A DNA stretch of 64,000 nt. Source: Tubiluchus corallicola. Taxonomy: Eukaryota > Priapulida > Priapulimorpha > Priapulimorphida > Tubiluchidae. Positions 38,301-48,529 of this stretch are shown here, piece by piece (position 1 is the stretch's first letter; each line of letters starts with the position of its first letter). The stretch lies in contig JAQGDQ010002366.1 in NCBI GenBank assembly GCA_030141605.1, positions 304,660 through 368,659 on the forward strand, in the 5' to 3' direction. Position numbers and translations under genes: made by a program. The notes beneath the pieces were generated by a model. That model made no database searches. It was not told the DNA's origin and saw only the letters and a program-made list of their open reading frames with translations.

Positions 38301-41300
38301 TTTGGGTTAAGAAGAAGGTAATCTAATATGCTTTGACTCTGCAAAATATATTTGTACGGGCATTTCACAATATCTTAACTTGTTTATTCAGCCTTTTAGT
38401 AACAAAAATGAGTACAATTATATAATTATGACAGTTTATTATAATTCCTTTTAATACAATCTCAATCAGAACATTTTTATCAAAGTGTTAAATTTGAACT
38501 GCTGCTAAATTTGTGGATAAAAAATGACTGTATGGGTAATTGCACTTATACGTACCTGATGTCTTTGAAGCTGAGGCACTAATACAATAATCCTTTTTTA
38601 TTTTTAGACCGTGGGAGTTTCTGCAGTAACAGGAGTTGGAATGGACAAATTCTTTGAACTAGTAAATGAAGCAGCAGTAGAATATATTACGTAAGTCTAA
38701 AACATCTGTCATAAAGTTGTTATAGAAAACCAGTGCTGCTCTAGAAACTAATCCATGTCATGGCTTACGAGCTTAGCAGAGTGTTCTGCGCACTTGGCTT
38801 TATAGTATTACTCGGATGTTTTTTGGCCAACTTTGATTGTCAAACATGTGAATATCTGATAAAGTAAGCAGCGACAAAAACAGTGCTAGTCTAGGCTTGC
38901 TGTAAGGGATGGCAGTAAGCTTTGTTGCTTTGACCTTTCCTGTTTCAAATATGTCCACTAAAGCAAAACTATTCTTACTTTCCCTCAAGCTGCAATTGCA
39001 CCTACAAGTTGTCACTTGTCATTATTTATGCAGTCTTTTGCATAAGCAGCTAAGGTAAAAACTGTAGCAATTACATTAATTAACGTCAAAATGGTAAAGT
39101 AGATTATAATGGTGCACTAGAATAGAAAATACAGTAAAGCAGGTGTGAGCAGGATAGTTTCACTGTGTATTTTTTATTATAGTACAGTAAGTCCTCACTT
39201 AACGACGTTATTCGTTCCAGCAAAATACGGCATTAAGTGAAAAGTTGCTAAACAAAGCCTGACTTCCATAGAAAGTAATGTTAAAAAATTGAGACACGTT
39301 CCTGATTCCAGAGTAGAGATGTCACGAATCTGGAATTACCAAATCTGAATCTACGGCAATCTCATTTTCGTAATAATTTTCGAATCCGGATCGAATCCAT
39401 ATCTGAGTTTAAAATAATTATCGAAACCGAATCAAATTCAAATCTCAGTTTTTTAGGTTGTTCTTTCAACTGCAGTTTTGAACCAAATTATAGCAGATTG
39501 GGAAGAGCAGTGTGTTTTTCACAAAGATTACAGATGACATGTCTGAGCAACATGTTTGACAGTAATTCTGCAATAATGAAAACTATAGATGATCTAATTA
39601 CTTTGTGACAGATTTTTTGTGCCAATGACTAACAATATAAAATGATCTGTTAGTCAAAAAATTCCTTGGGGTGGCTTTACCTATGCTCCGTGAGTTCGTG
39701 TAATGTGGATGACAAAAAACTACGGCCATTTAAGCCACATCGTGTGTTGTTGGCGAAGCCGTGTTCTGTCAAAGTAATACGAGAAATCTTAATATTTTTG
39801 TTGAAACTAGCTGTTAAAATAGTAATGTGATGTATGCTTTCGCTCAGGATTTCATGAGTTGGACACATGCTGAAACTGAATATGGTGACGTCAATGTATT
39901 TCAGGTAGGGCAAAATTATCAAAAATGGTAGCAATTTCAGGATTTTGCCAAAAATTTTAAAGGTGAATGAGCGTATAATGCTTTTATAATAAAGTGCTAC
40001 TGAATCGCCTCTGTAGCCGAAAATGAATTGGATTTTTTTTCAAAAGTCTTTGCTGAATCAGGTCGGATCTAAGTTAACTTAGAACATCAGCAAATGGCAT
40101 CAGATCAAAGCTCCGATTTGGATTCGGTTTCTAAGCTCCGGGTTTTCACTGTTGGAGCATCGTGACATCCCTATTCCAGAGCCTGACTTTCATAGAAAGT
40201 AATGCAAAAGAATTGAGGTACATTCCAGATACCAGAGGCAAAAATCAATGCTGCTTAATTGATATAAATTATATGTTTAGTGAGTTTTATTCATATTTCT
40301 ACTATTAATATCTTCCTGCTTGCTTGAAACCACCTATCTTTCTTACCAATGCCTAGCTAGCAGTTTCTCATTCATTAGTGTTGAAGCCCTTCGCAATTAA
40401 ACACTGTAGATTAAAAGCCAAACCTCGAGGCAGCCTTGGGACAATTTCGTTTAGATGCTGTTTGTTATAGCAACAGGTTGCAAACAAAATTCCTTTGCAT
40501 AAAGTTTGCTTCCAGGTGCCTGTAGGTGTATAAGTCAAAAATAGATCTCGCTTGATACAAACGGCTAGCATTTGGCAGTAATTTCTGTACGTGATTATGG
40601 AAATAGTTTCGCTTTACAATGACTTACCAGATTGGGATTTTTGAGTGTCACTAGAATTTTACTAGAAGTTGGTTTTCCTTTGTTGTCGCTGATTGAGGCA
40701 ATTCTCTTGTGTTCAAGCTCGATAAACATGTTAAACTACTGCATGCTGTTCCAGTCCTCGTATGTGATTAAAGCCAACATGTGAGAAAGTCACACTTCCA
40801 ATTAGGTAAAAAAATTGCTAAAATAAAAAATTGCTTTGTACAACTTTCATTGTTAAAATGAACATAACGTAAAATTTGAGAAAATTGTATCAAACGTTCA
40901 TCGTCGTCAAAAACGTGTCTAAATTGGGAGTCTTTAAGTGAGTACTTACTGTACTTTATTTAATCTGCTCTGCCATGTTTGTAAGTCAGTGTAATTGCTA
41001 GTGTCTTTGTCTTTATCTGCTGCAAATCTCTACTTCCGACGAATCATTTATTTTTGTATGAAAATAACCAAGTAGTAGTTCTATCTGGCATTTTATGCGC
41101 AAGTTGTTTGTTTTATTTAATTAAAGTGCTGTGAACTTAAAGGAAAACTGGACCAGTCATAAACTGTAGCTCAAAACAATCTAATCTGTAAAATATTGAA
41201 AGGGAACAGATGGTTTTTTAACAGTGACTTAACGTGAAAGAATTATTACGGCAGAAACCTCATATTGCATTCGCGCCACTAGTTCTTCTTTGTTACATAC

Positions 41301-44300
41301 ATTTTTCGTGATTCGTTTATTAAACGGGCACTGGCATCTGCATGTCAAAAATGCGTTGCGTAAAAAACAGGTGCTGTATCTCTGAGTTCAGATATGTTTA
41401 TTTGTGATGTGGTGTACACTTTCGAGAACTCATGGATGAACACAGCAGTAAACTTTGAATTTAAAGTTTTAAACTTGAAATTTGCCGAGTTTTTGTGTGC
41501 AATACTAAATGTTGTACAGTAGCACTGTTTTTCAGTTTTCGCTTTAACAAACATGTGCAACATGCTCGTGGACTGTTTGTGTTGCTGAAAATTATTTTCA
41601 ATTATGACGTCATCACTAACAGTGTTCCTCGGCCATTAATTAAGTTTTTTAATATGTTATTTAATTATCCCTCTATTATAGCTTTGACAGTATTGTAGGT
41701 GTTAAAATGTGCACTTTTTAAGCCCATGTCACACCAACAAAGGCAAAAGGAGCAAGTCATAATCTGTAAGCCAGAAGGTGTCTTCCTTCTTCCATAAAGC
41801 ATGTATCACAATTCACACTATGCTCCTTACTTTGCGTAAATATTAAGGCATATTGTTGTATATTGTTTAGGCAATGCACATATATAATTGTAGTGTTATT
41901 GAAATGCTGTGCTTAAAAATTGCTTTTTCGTGTGTATGAGACCATTCTGATATGAATTCTTATGATATAAATGAATTGTGCACTGTAAAAATGACAAATA
42001 TGCTAATTACTGCATTGGCTATGACCCAAAACTTCTCCAGGCAAATAAAATTAACAGCCAAATTCATTTCGGAATAAGGTGTCTTTTGAACCACTCAAAA
42101 CGGCTTGTGAGGAGCCTACCTTGAATTGTGGCTGACGTCTTAAGGCAGGGAAACTGCGGTAGACGGAAGATGGCAAGTGGATTATCTGTGAAACAAGGAC
42201 CACTGGTTAGCATACGTTCATTTTTTGTACAGTGGCGTTTTCTCCTCATAGCTTATGTCTTACAGATTATGTCCATCTCTGTGTTACACTATTTTAAAGT
42301 AGGGTAGCACATGAAAAATCATCCTGTCTTCCTTTCAACAATTACACATACACTATGTTAAAACTTAAGCCAAACTTAAAAATTATTCAATGAAACTAGT
42401 AAAAACTGGTTAAGGCTTGCAGTAACAAAATCTTCCCGGAGAATTGAGTTTCCACATGTTTCATTAAAAATTTTATTTCAAAAGTTAATTTTGTAATGTG
42501 TATTTACCACAGGCAGACTTTGCTGTAAGGCATTTTAAAGCTCTGCACTAACATTAAAGGCATTTGAAAGCAAAGCAAATAAACTTAGAAAATTAATTCT
42601 CGAATTTGGCACCCTAGTTATACCATTTTACTTTTGTGATATCCAAAATTTGCTTGCTCACTCCTAACAATTTCTGAGTTGTAAGCATTTTAGTGTTATT
42701 TGTTTGTTCACTAAATGATTATTGCTGGACATGCAGACCAAGGTGTAGATGTGTTTCTGTTTTTTGTTTATAGTGAATATCGTCCTCAGTATGATACACT
42801 AGTAAAACAGCTAAAAAAGGCAGAAAAAAAGAGAGAACAGAAGCAACTTCAAAGAGTGAGAAAAGATATAGTCGGACATGCCATTGCTACAAATGCAGGT
42901 ATCTATAAATGAGTCTAGTCGTAGTTAATCCATTGATTACTAGTTTGCTAACTGCTTAGCAATATACATATGTACAAAGATTAGCGTAGGTAAATCGAAA
43001 CTTCGCTAAGCTGGGTATCATTATGCGAGGACTAACTGCCAGAAATGATTTACCAAAAAAAGTTCATAGTGCTCTGAAAGTAGTCATTATATGCCAAAAT
43101 AGTTTGATGAGTGAAAGTTTATCAGTTTTCACTTTTAATTTTTAGTGAGTAGCTCCAGACATGCAAGTAAAAATATAGTACGTAAAATGAATGATAAATG
43201 TTTCATTTCAACAAAATGCATATAATGTAAATCTTATGTAAAATTTCAAGAAAACGATCCATCTAAAGTCTGGTGCATTGCTATATCATATAAATGTTTA
43301 AGTAGAGTACGATACTCTTAGAATATAAATGTTTTAAGTAAAGTTTGATAATCTTGGAATATAAATGCTTTAAGTAAAGTTTGATAATCTTGGAATATAA
43401 ATGCTTTAAGTAAGTGATAATCTTGGAATATAAACGTTTTAAGTAAAGTTTGATAATCTGAATATAAATGTTTTAAGTGAAGTGAAACCAAATAAATTTA
43501 TGAGTTATAATCTGAATATAAATGTTTTAAGTAATGTTTATAACCTAAATATAAATGTTTTAAGTAAAGTTTAAAGAATTAAATGTTTTAAGTAAAGTTT
43601 GATCACCTTGGAATATAAATGTTTTACGTATAGTTTGATAATCTTAGAATATAAATGTTTTACGTAGACTTTGATAATCTTAGAATATAAATGTTTTATG
43701 TAGAGTTTGATAATCTTTGAATATAAATGCTTTAAGTAAAGTTTGATAATCTTGGAATATAAATGCTTTAAGTAAAGTGATAATCTTGGAATATAAACGT
43801 TTTAAGTAAAGTTTGATAATCTTGGAATATAAATGTTTTAAGTGAAGTTTGATAACCTTGGAATATAAATGTTTTACGTAGAGTTTGATAATCTTGGAAT
43901 ATAAATGTTTTAAGTAATGTTTGATAACCTTGAAATATAAATGTTTTAAGTAAAGTTTGATAATCTTGGAATATAAATGTTTTAAGTAAAGTTTGATAAC
44001 CTTGGAATATAAATGTTTTAAGTGAAGTTTGATAACCTTGGAATATAAATGTTTTAAGTAAAGTTTGATAACCTTGGAATATAAATGTTTTAAGTAAAGT
44101 TTGATAATTTTTGAATGTAAATGTTTTAAGTAAAGTTTGATAATCTTGGAATATAAATGTTTTACGTAGAGTTTGATAATCTTGGAATATAAATGTTTTA
44201 AGTAAAGTTTGATAACCTTGGAATATAAATGTTTTAAGTAAAGTTTGATAATTTTTGAATGTAAATGTTTTAAGTAAAGTTTGATAATCTTGGAATATGT

Positions 44301-45482
44301 TTTTTTCATAACAGCAAGTACTAGCAGCACCTCGGAGGATATACTTTTGCACATTGGTCTGGACTCTGAAAATTCGGACGATGGGAAGGATGAGGAAGAA
44401 GGTACTGTATCTCTTGGGCAACTATTGTCGTACAAGTCGTACCAGTTCTTAACTTCTTCCTTTTAACACTTATGTGACATAAATGAGAATGAGAAAAAAG
44501 TTAACAAAACCTTGAACAAATTTTTGCAAAGTAGTTAAATCCAAGGTTTAATTAGTATAATTAGACTAGCAAATGCAAAATAATTGACAACACAAAATAC
44601 AGTTTTGAGTTACAGGGAAAGACAAATTTGCTGATTTGGTGCAATAAGGTTGAACATCTTGGCTGTTTATTGAACGGTAACTCGATTGATGCAGTTGATA
44701 TTATGAGGAAACATAACAAATTGATTTACAGAATGAACAATGCAAATTTCTGCTAACACTACCAAAATTTAGGAGCAAAAATGTTTAGTTACTGCCTATA
44801 GTCCTTATTAAAATACAATGACCGCCAATTAATGTCACTTGATACCGCATGGAATATAGGTGTGTGACAGCTAGAGAAAATCCAAAAAAAATCACATAGG
44901 TGCTTTCTACTCCACATTTCCAAAGTGGTAAAGTTCAATATTCAAATAATAATAGGATCTATAAACTTCTATACATGTTATATAGCTGTAATAATGTGGC
45001 ATTTTTGTTTGATTAAATTTGTTATTGAGTTTTATCATTCACAGTCTTATTTGCATCTCTCTCTTATTTGAGTCTTCCTTATATGAGGAAGTGCTTTGAG
45101 AAAATTGTGCACATTTGTTGGATTTAACTCTTTATCTGGCAGCACTAAGAATAAGGACTGTCTGAATCACCACATCACCACACCGATGACATTACCACAA
45201 ATGTTTTTAAAACGGTTCTTTCACGTTGAGGCTTTTAGGTTCTAAAGTAGTTCAGCAACTAATTCTGACCTTTCAAACTGGAAAGTTTTCTTTTGTTGCA
45301 AGCTCCAAGAACCATTATAGTAATTCATCATTTTAATCTGTTAATTTTTAAACCTAATCAACTTGTAATAAATACCGATTTTTTTAGATGACGACGATGA
45401 GCGAAAAGAGTACGAGTCATTTAAGAGATTTTTGGCACAGCATGACAATCAGCATTCGAAACCGCCACCTTCCACCTCCTGA
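31219..45482 (+). CDS. GPN-loop GTPase 1 (XPA-binding protein 1), complete, 10 exons
   Basis: GPN1 is a small GTPase that works with GPN3 in assembly and nuclear import of RNA polymerase II. The exons are 31219-31380, 33292-33425, 34284-34388, 34770-34848, 35798-35938, 36926-37072, 38608-38690, 42774-42898, 44315-44401 and 45388-45482, all in phase, giving 385 residues (human about 374). Visible motifs are the P-loop GMAGSGKST (43-51), the family-defining GPN (103-105), DTPGQ (139-143), NKVD (206-209), SAV (261-263) and an acidic C-terminal stretch around 346-358. ATG 31219 has G at -3 and is preferred to the in-frame ATG 31177. Intron 2 has U12-type signals and intron 4 apparently begins with GC. 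The neighbouring gene converges on its 3' end. Confidence 0.96.
32328..32461. repeat. CT microsatellite with TCTG/TCTA tail
   Basis: Pyrimidine-rich TC/TCCC repeats (32328-32400) followed by imperfect CTGT/CTAT tetranucleotides in GPN1 intron 1. A simple repeat. Confidence 0.85.
33426..34283 (+). other. U12-type (minor spliceosome) intron in GPN1
   Basis: GPN1 intron 2 starts with GTATCCTTT, an exact match to the U12-type donor consensus (GT subtype). Near its end is TTCTTTAAC (34261-34269), which fits the U12 branch-site consensus TTCCTTAAC with one pyrimidine change. The likely branch adenosine is 15-16 bases before the exon, within the usual short range. The acceptor is CTTAG at 34279-34283. 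The upstream AG at 34271-34272 is too close to the branch site and would put the frame into a stop. No other intron in the window shows this donor. Confidence 0.85.
33655..34110 (+). mobile_element. LINE fragment, C-terminal end, in GPN1 intron 2
   Basis: The plus strand reads [17 protein letters not shown] near 33690 and then [20 protein letters not shown] near 33910. These correspond to the LHWLP-KYRI-FKI and LWNSLP-EIR blocks found after RT in many invertebrate non-LTR elements. It is strongly 5'-truncated and has stops between the blocks, so it is a relic. Confidence 0.7.
34849..35797 (+). other. Probable GC-AG intron in GPN1 (intron 4)
   Basis: The exon reads through ETL and must join to [13 protein letters not shown] at 35798 in phase 0. 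The only in-frame break with the right length is after ACTTTG at 34848, giving a donor of GCATGT instead of GTNNNN. The next real GT (34853) would shift the frame. The acceptor ATTACAG is normal. The join aligns residue for residue with remembered human GPN1 (EALASSFP against ETLGSTLP). Confidence 0.7.
35545..35608 (+). repeat. tRNA-like SINE head in GPN1 intron 4
   Basis: This stretch has an A-box-like region (GGGGTAAGAGCATCTG) and a B-box-like GTTCAAATCC about 40 bases later, but no full cloverleaf. It looks like the promoter part of a tRNA-derived SINE or a decayed tRNA pseudogene. Confidence 0.45.
36278..36398. repeat. Imperfect inverted repeat (hairpin) in GPN1 intron 5
   Basis: The left arm contains TTGCACTAATTATC and GAAACAGTTCAAC. 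The right arm contains the inverse, GTTGAACTGTTTC and GATAATTAGTGCA. The arms are about 42-45 bp with a 30-bp AT-rich spacer. It could be a short foldback element or an RNA hairpin in the pre-mRNA. Confidence 0.75.
39185..40951. mobile_element. pogo/Tigger-like element, copy 2, carrying a nested hAT element
   Basis: The element is flanked by TA and starts CAGTAAGTCCTCACTTAACG; the far end, read inversely, starts CAGTAAGTACTCACTTAA. The interior is shared with the copy at 4929-5622. The 860-bp hAT-like element at 39314-40173 has landed inside it. A stretch of about 56 bp (CCTGACTTCCATAGAAAG onward) is present on both sides of the insertion, so the host element carried a small tandem duplication. 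It lies in GPN1 intron 7. Confidence 0.8.
39314..40173. mobile_element. hAT-like element nested in the pogo-like element
   Basis: It starts TAGAGATGTCACGA; its far end, read inversely, is TAGGGATGTCACGA. It is flanked on both sides by an exact 8-bp duplication, TTCCAGAG (39306-39313 and 40174-40181). These are hAT hallmarks. An 85-codon minus-strand frame inside (39677-39934) shows no transposase domain I can recognise. This is the younger of the two insertions. Confidence 0.85.
41141..42333. mobile_element. TTAA-flanked Kolobok-like MITE, copy 1, with internal extra block
   Basis: It starts TTAA|AGGAAAACTGGA; its far end, read inversely, is TTGAAAGGAAGACAGGA. The interior matches the copy at 51070-51704 in order (for example ACGGGCACT, TTGCCGAGTTTT and AATGTTGTACAG blocks). 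About 570 bp between roughly 41720 and 42292 have no counterpart in the other copy and are bordered by TTAA-containing sequence, so they are probably a further insertion. It lies in GPN1 intron 7. Confidence 0.65.
43270..44298. repeat. 36-bp minisatellite in GPN1 intron 8
   Basis: The tandem unit is about 36 bp (core AATATAAATGTTTTAAGTAA, then AGTTTGATAATCTTGG), repeated some 28 times. Copies before about 43680 are degenerate and vary in length. Later copies are regular. Because 36 is a multiple of three, the minus strand shows long open frames (up to 251 codons) with a 12-residue period such as [12 protein letters not shown]. These are by-products of the repeat, not a gene. The array ends 16 bp before the acceptor-adjacent exon 44315. 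Confidence 0.93.
44630..45020 (+). mobile_element. LINE fragment in GPN1 intron 9
   Basis: Plus-strand frames read [21 protein letters not shown] and later [22 protein letters not shown]. These resemble the post-RT region of some invertebrate non-LTR elements (HLGN...DI..K..K+IG...N and AW..AVR...P..TH). Stops break the frame. The assignment rests on short motifs. Confidence 0.5.
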
Positions 45483-45813
45483 TGTAAAAACATTTTTTTA
45501 TTTGTAGCTTATGTTTCAGAACTGTAAATAAGATTTATTTCAATACAACATAGAAATTTGTTGTACCGATTAGCTAGCCATATCGCTGATACACTTCGCC
45601 TAGAATTATCATTATGTAATGTTGAAATCCAGGAAAGTCTCTTTTTGAAATGAAAAATTGCCTGAAATTTTTATTTATTTAAGTAATCAAGGTTATTCCT
45701 AATTATTAGCAAATTGCCCTTTTTGAAATTTATTAGTATAATAATGATTTGTGTTTTCTTTGTGGAGAAACAATGCTTGTCATAGTTGGTTGAAGAAGAA
45801 ATGTGATTTTCAT

Positions 45814-45819
45814 AATAAA
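45814..45819 (+). terminator. Candidate GPN1 polyadenylation signal
   Basis: AATAAA lies 332 bases after the GPN1 stop codon and before the stop codon of the convergent gene. It is the first clear canonical hexamer in the 3' flank. Confidence 0.5.
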
Positions 45820-45859
45820 AACATATAATTACTATATTATTGTTATTTGTTTCATACTG

Positions 45860-48475
45860 TCAGCAAAACAACTTCTGAAATTTTAATGTATTAAAAATGA
45901 ACTCAAAAAATATTTTAAACTTTACAGCATGTAAGAGCATATACATGATTGTTGCTTTGTGGCAGTGGAGCTTGCTTGCTTTAGCTGTTTCCTGTTGAGT
46001 ACCACAGCAAAGCCTCTTGTATTTTGCAACAAATTTGTCGGTAGTTTTTCCAGAACGACTTGATTTTGGAACATACTTGCACTCCTTATTTGATTTTTCT
46101 TTAAGGCACAAGATTATCTGTGATTGTACTCTGAAAGCACAAGAATCAACATTTGCATTAGTTGACTACTTTACAGATAACTACCATCTGTACATACATA
46201 AATTTCCTTGAGCTTTGTTTCAGTTATGTGTGAAAAAGGTGGTGATCTATCAGTAGTTAAGTGATAGTGAAAGCTTTACTGTTAGCTTGCTAGAGTCTAG
46301 AAGTTGGTTTGCATAGTGACACTCTAAATTTACCAATCTTTAGTGGGCAACTGTTTTGCAAACGATATTACTTATTTAGTGCACTGTCAAGAGCTATGTG
46401 ATGTAGTGGTTCAATTCTAGTGTATGGTTTTAATGTTTGCCAAAATCTCAGAAAAATTAGGCCAATATGAGAAAAAAACTTGGAAATTAAGTACTGCAAT
46501 GAGTACCTAAGCTTATAAGTAATTACAAATTAAATCTGCCAATTTTACCACTTACTTGCATATTCCAAAACGACCTCTTATTGCATTGTCCATCATCTGC
46601 AGACATGGTTGTAACAAGTGGTCACAGTATGCTGCCTTGTCATGTCTTTCTGTTTGATAGTGTGTACCTGGATTAGCTACTACCGAGTTTACTAAAGTAG
46701 CAGTTATTGTCATTTCGTTGTTCTCACTTGCAATTGAGATATTTTTTTGTATTGTTTTGTTTTCAGCTCTGCCCAGAGCAGTTGCTGCAAGTTCATTTAC
46801 AATTTCTTCATTTGTTTCAGTATTCATCATTACAGTAGCTTGTGTTGTAAAGTTTTCTACAGAAGAAACTGAAGAATGTTTATCTAGGCCTCCAGATGTA
46901 ATATCACTGTTTTTTGTGGTCAGCTCCAATTGATGGCTAGGTTGCTGTAAACGATCGCGGTTTGAGAAAGAGAATGGCCGCTGATTGGGTATCTTACATT
47001 GGGTGCTCATATGTTCAGCAAGAACTTCCAAACGCGTGAAGATAAGTTCTGTGACAGAATCCATTGCAGTTTGGTTGCAACTTGAAGTTAACCTTGTTAC
47101 ACATTGTACTGTTTCATCATAGTGCCTATACGTTATTAAAACCAGCAACAAAATTATGATTACACAATACTAGTAAATGCAGTCCGCGTTTGACATTTGT
47201 TAATCGACAAACATAATTTTTGTTTAACCGTTAGTCCAAACTACAACATTAAGAAATAAAAAGTGTCTTGTACTTGCCATAGAAACAAATGGCATTGCCA
47301 GCGTGCTCGTGCGAGTCTCGGTGAAAATAAAAGAGCAAATCTTTTCTTTTTCCAGAAATTCTAGCACAATTTTTTTGTAATTTTCACTACATGCACAGTA
47401 TGGAATTACTAAATCTTGGCAACTAAGATCGAAAAGTGGACATATTGGGTTGAGGTAAATTATAAAACCGCAATACAGCCGATGTGTCCAGTAAGTACCC
47501 CGTTATTACACCCTGATACTGACATACATTGGATATTAAACACCACACTGGCAAAACTTTTGAGAATAGACCTACCTGCAGAGGGTTTCACGAGAGCTGT
47601 AATTATCGGTATTTCCTCTTTTGACATGACTCAGCTGGGTTCGAAGCCTGTCTGTGCATTTTTGAATCTGTTTTGGGAAATGCCTTGGGCATCCAACAGC
47701 ATTCTGTAAGTCTTGGTCATTGGAAAAATACATCAGTTAGAAATTTTGTAAATACAAGTGCTAGCTTCTCTTTTGATTCAAGATGCAAGATTTATTTATT
47801 TAGCTAACATATAAACATTCAAGGAAATACAGATTTCTGTAACAACTTAAGACTAATTCTCAATTATAATTACATGTATTGAAGCTGAGTAGCTGAGGGG
47901 ACCTGAAAATGGGTAATACAGCCAGATAAGGTAAAGGCCACCTCGAAAAGCGGGCGGCCGTATTGCAGCCAAACATATTGCCTTGTGTATGTTTTTTATG
48001 TTTTAGAATAAACGGTAAAGCAATATGCTAAAGCAGTGCAACAGTCTGTAGTTCAAAAGGAAAGCTTGACATTTCTAAATTCACAGTAAAATTATAATTA
48101 AAGCGTATATTAATGCATTTGTTTCTTAATTTCAAATCCAAATACCTGATCAAAGCCTACTGCTCGCGAGTGCTTGCGTTCATTATTGCTTTGCATTGAA
48201 ATAATTACTGGGAAAGCTCTAATTTGTTTTTCAGTTCCACATTTTGATTTTTTCCAACTTCCATTGTAACTTGCGAATTCTATTCAGTATACATGAGATA
48301 GGAATACCAGTGCAGTACTGTAAAAATTGCAAACTGGAACTGGTGTGATATCTCTTCTTACAGTATGGCCGTATAAGTTCATGACATCTGCCCCATCCCA
48401 GCTTTCAAATCGAAGAATGCATTGATTGATCGTACAGCTCACCCGATGGAGAGATTGACCAAGAACTCTTGGTTG
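45860..48475 (-). CDS. Cysteine-rich protein of unknown function (partial, 4-5 exons)
   Basis: The exons, in coding order, are 48362-48475 (weak acceptor, tentative), 47576-47703, 47274-47360, 46556-47125 and 45860-46130 (stop TAA/TGA side at 45860). The last four have AG/GT borders and agree in phase at every join (0, 2, 2, 2). Translated pieces include VGCPRHFPKQIQKCTDRL, NAICFYGKHYDETVQCV, LTSSCNQTAMDSVTEL and KRLCCGTQQE. The repeated pattern of a Cys, 8-13 residues, another Cys, then a helical stretch suggests disulphide-bonded helical modules in a secreted or surface protein. The 570-bp exon also has a long Ser/Thr/Asn-rich middle. No signal peptide exon was found and I do not recognise the family. 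The final residues are hydrophobic. It converges on GPN1 with 377 bp between stop codons. Confidence 0.7.
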
Positions 48476-48529
48476 CTGGTTCGTTTTTTTAAATGAATAT
48501 TTTTAGCTCAAGATATTTTTCTTTTCTTA

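Noticed and set aside
42940-43060. Possible third pogo-like element end (GCGAGGACTAACTG)
   Set aside because: Only one end is visible and no matching partner or TA pair was found.
43680-44435. A 251-codon minus-strand frame with 12-residue repeats
   Set aside because: It is exactly the 36-bp minisatellite. Two frames are open for the same reason, and the array is intronic on the other strand.
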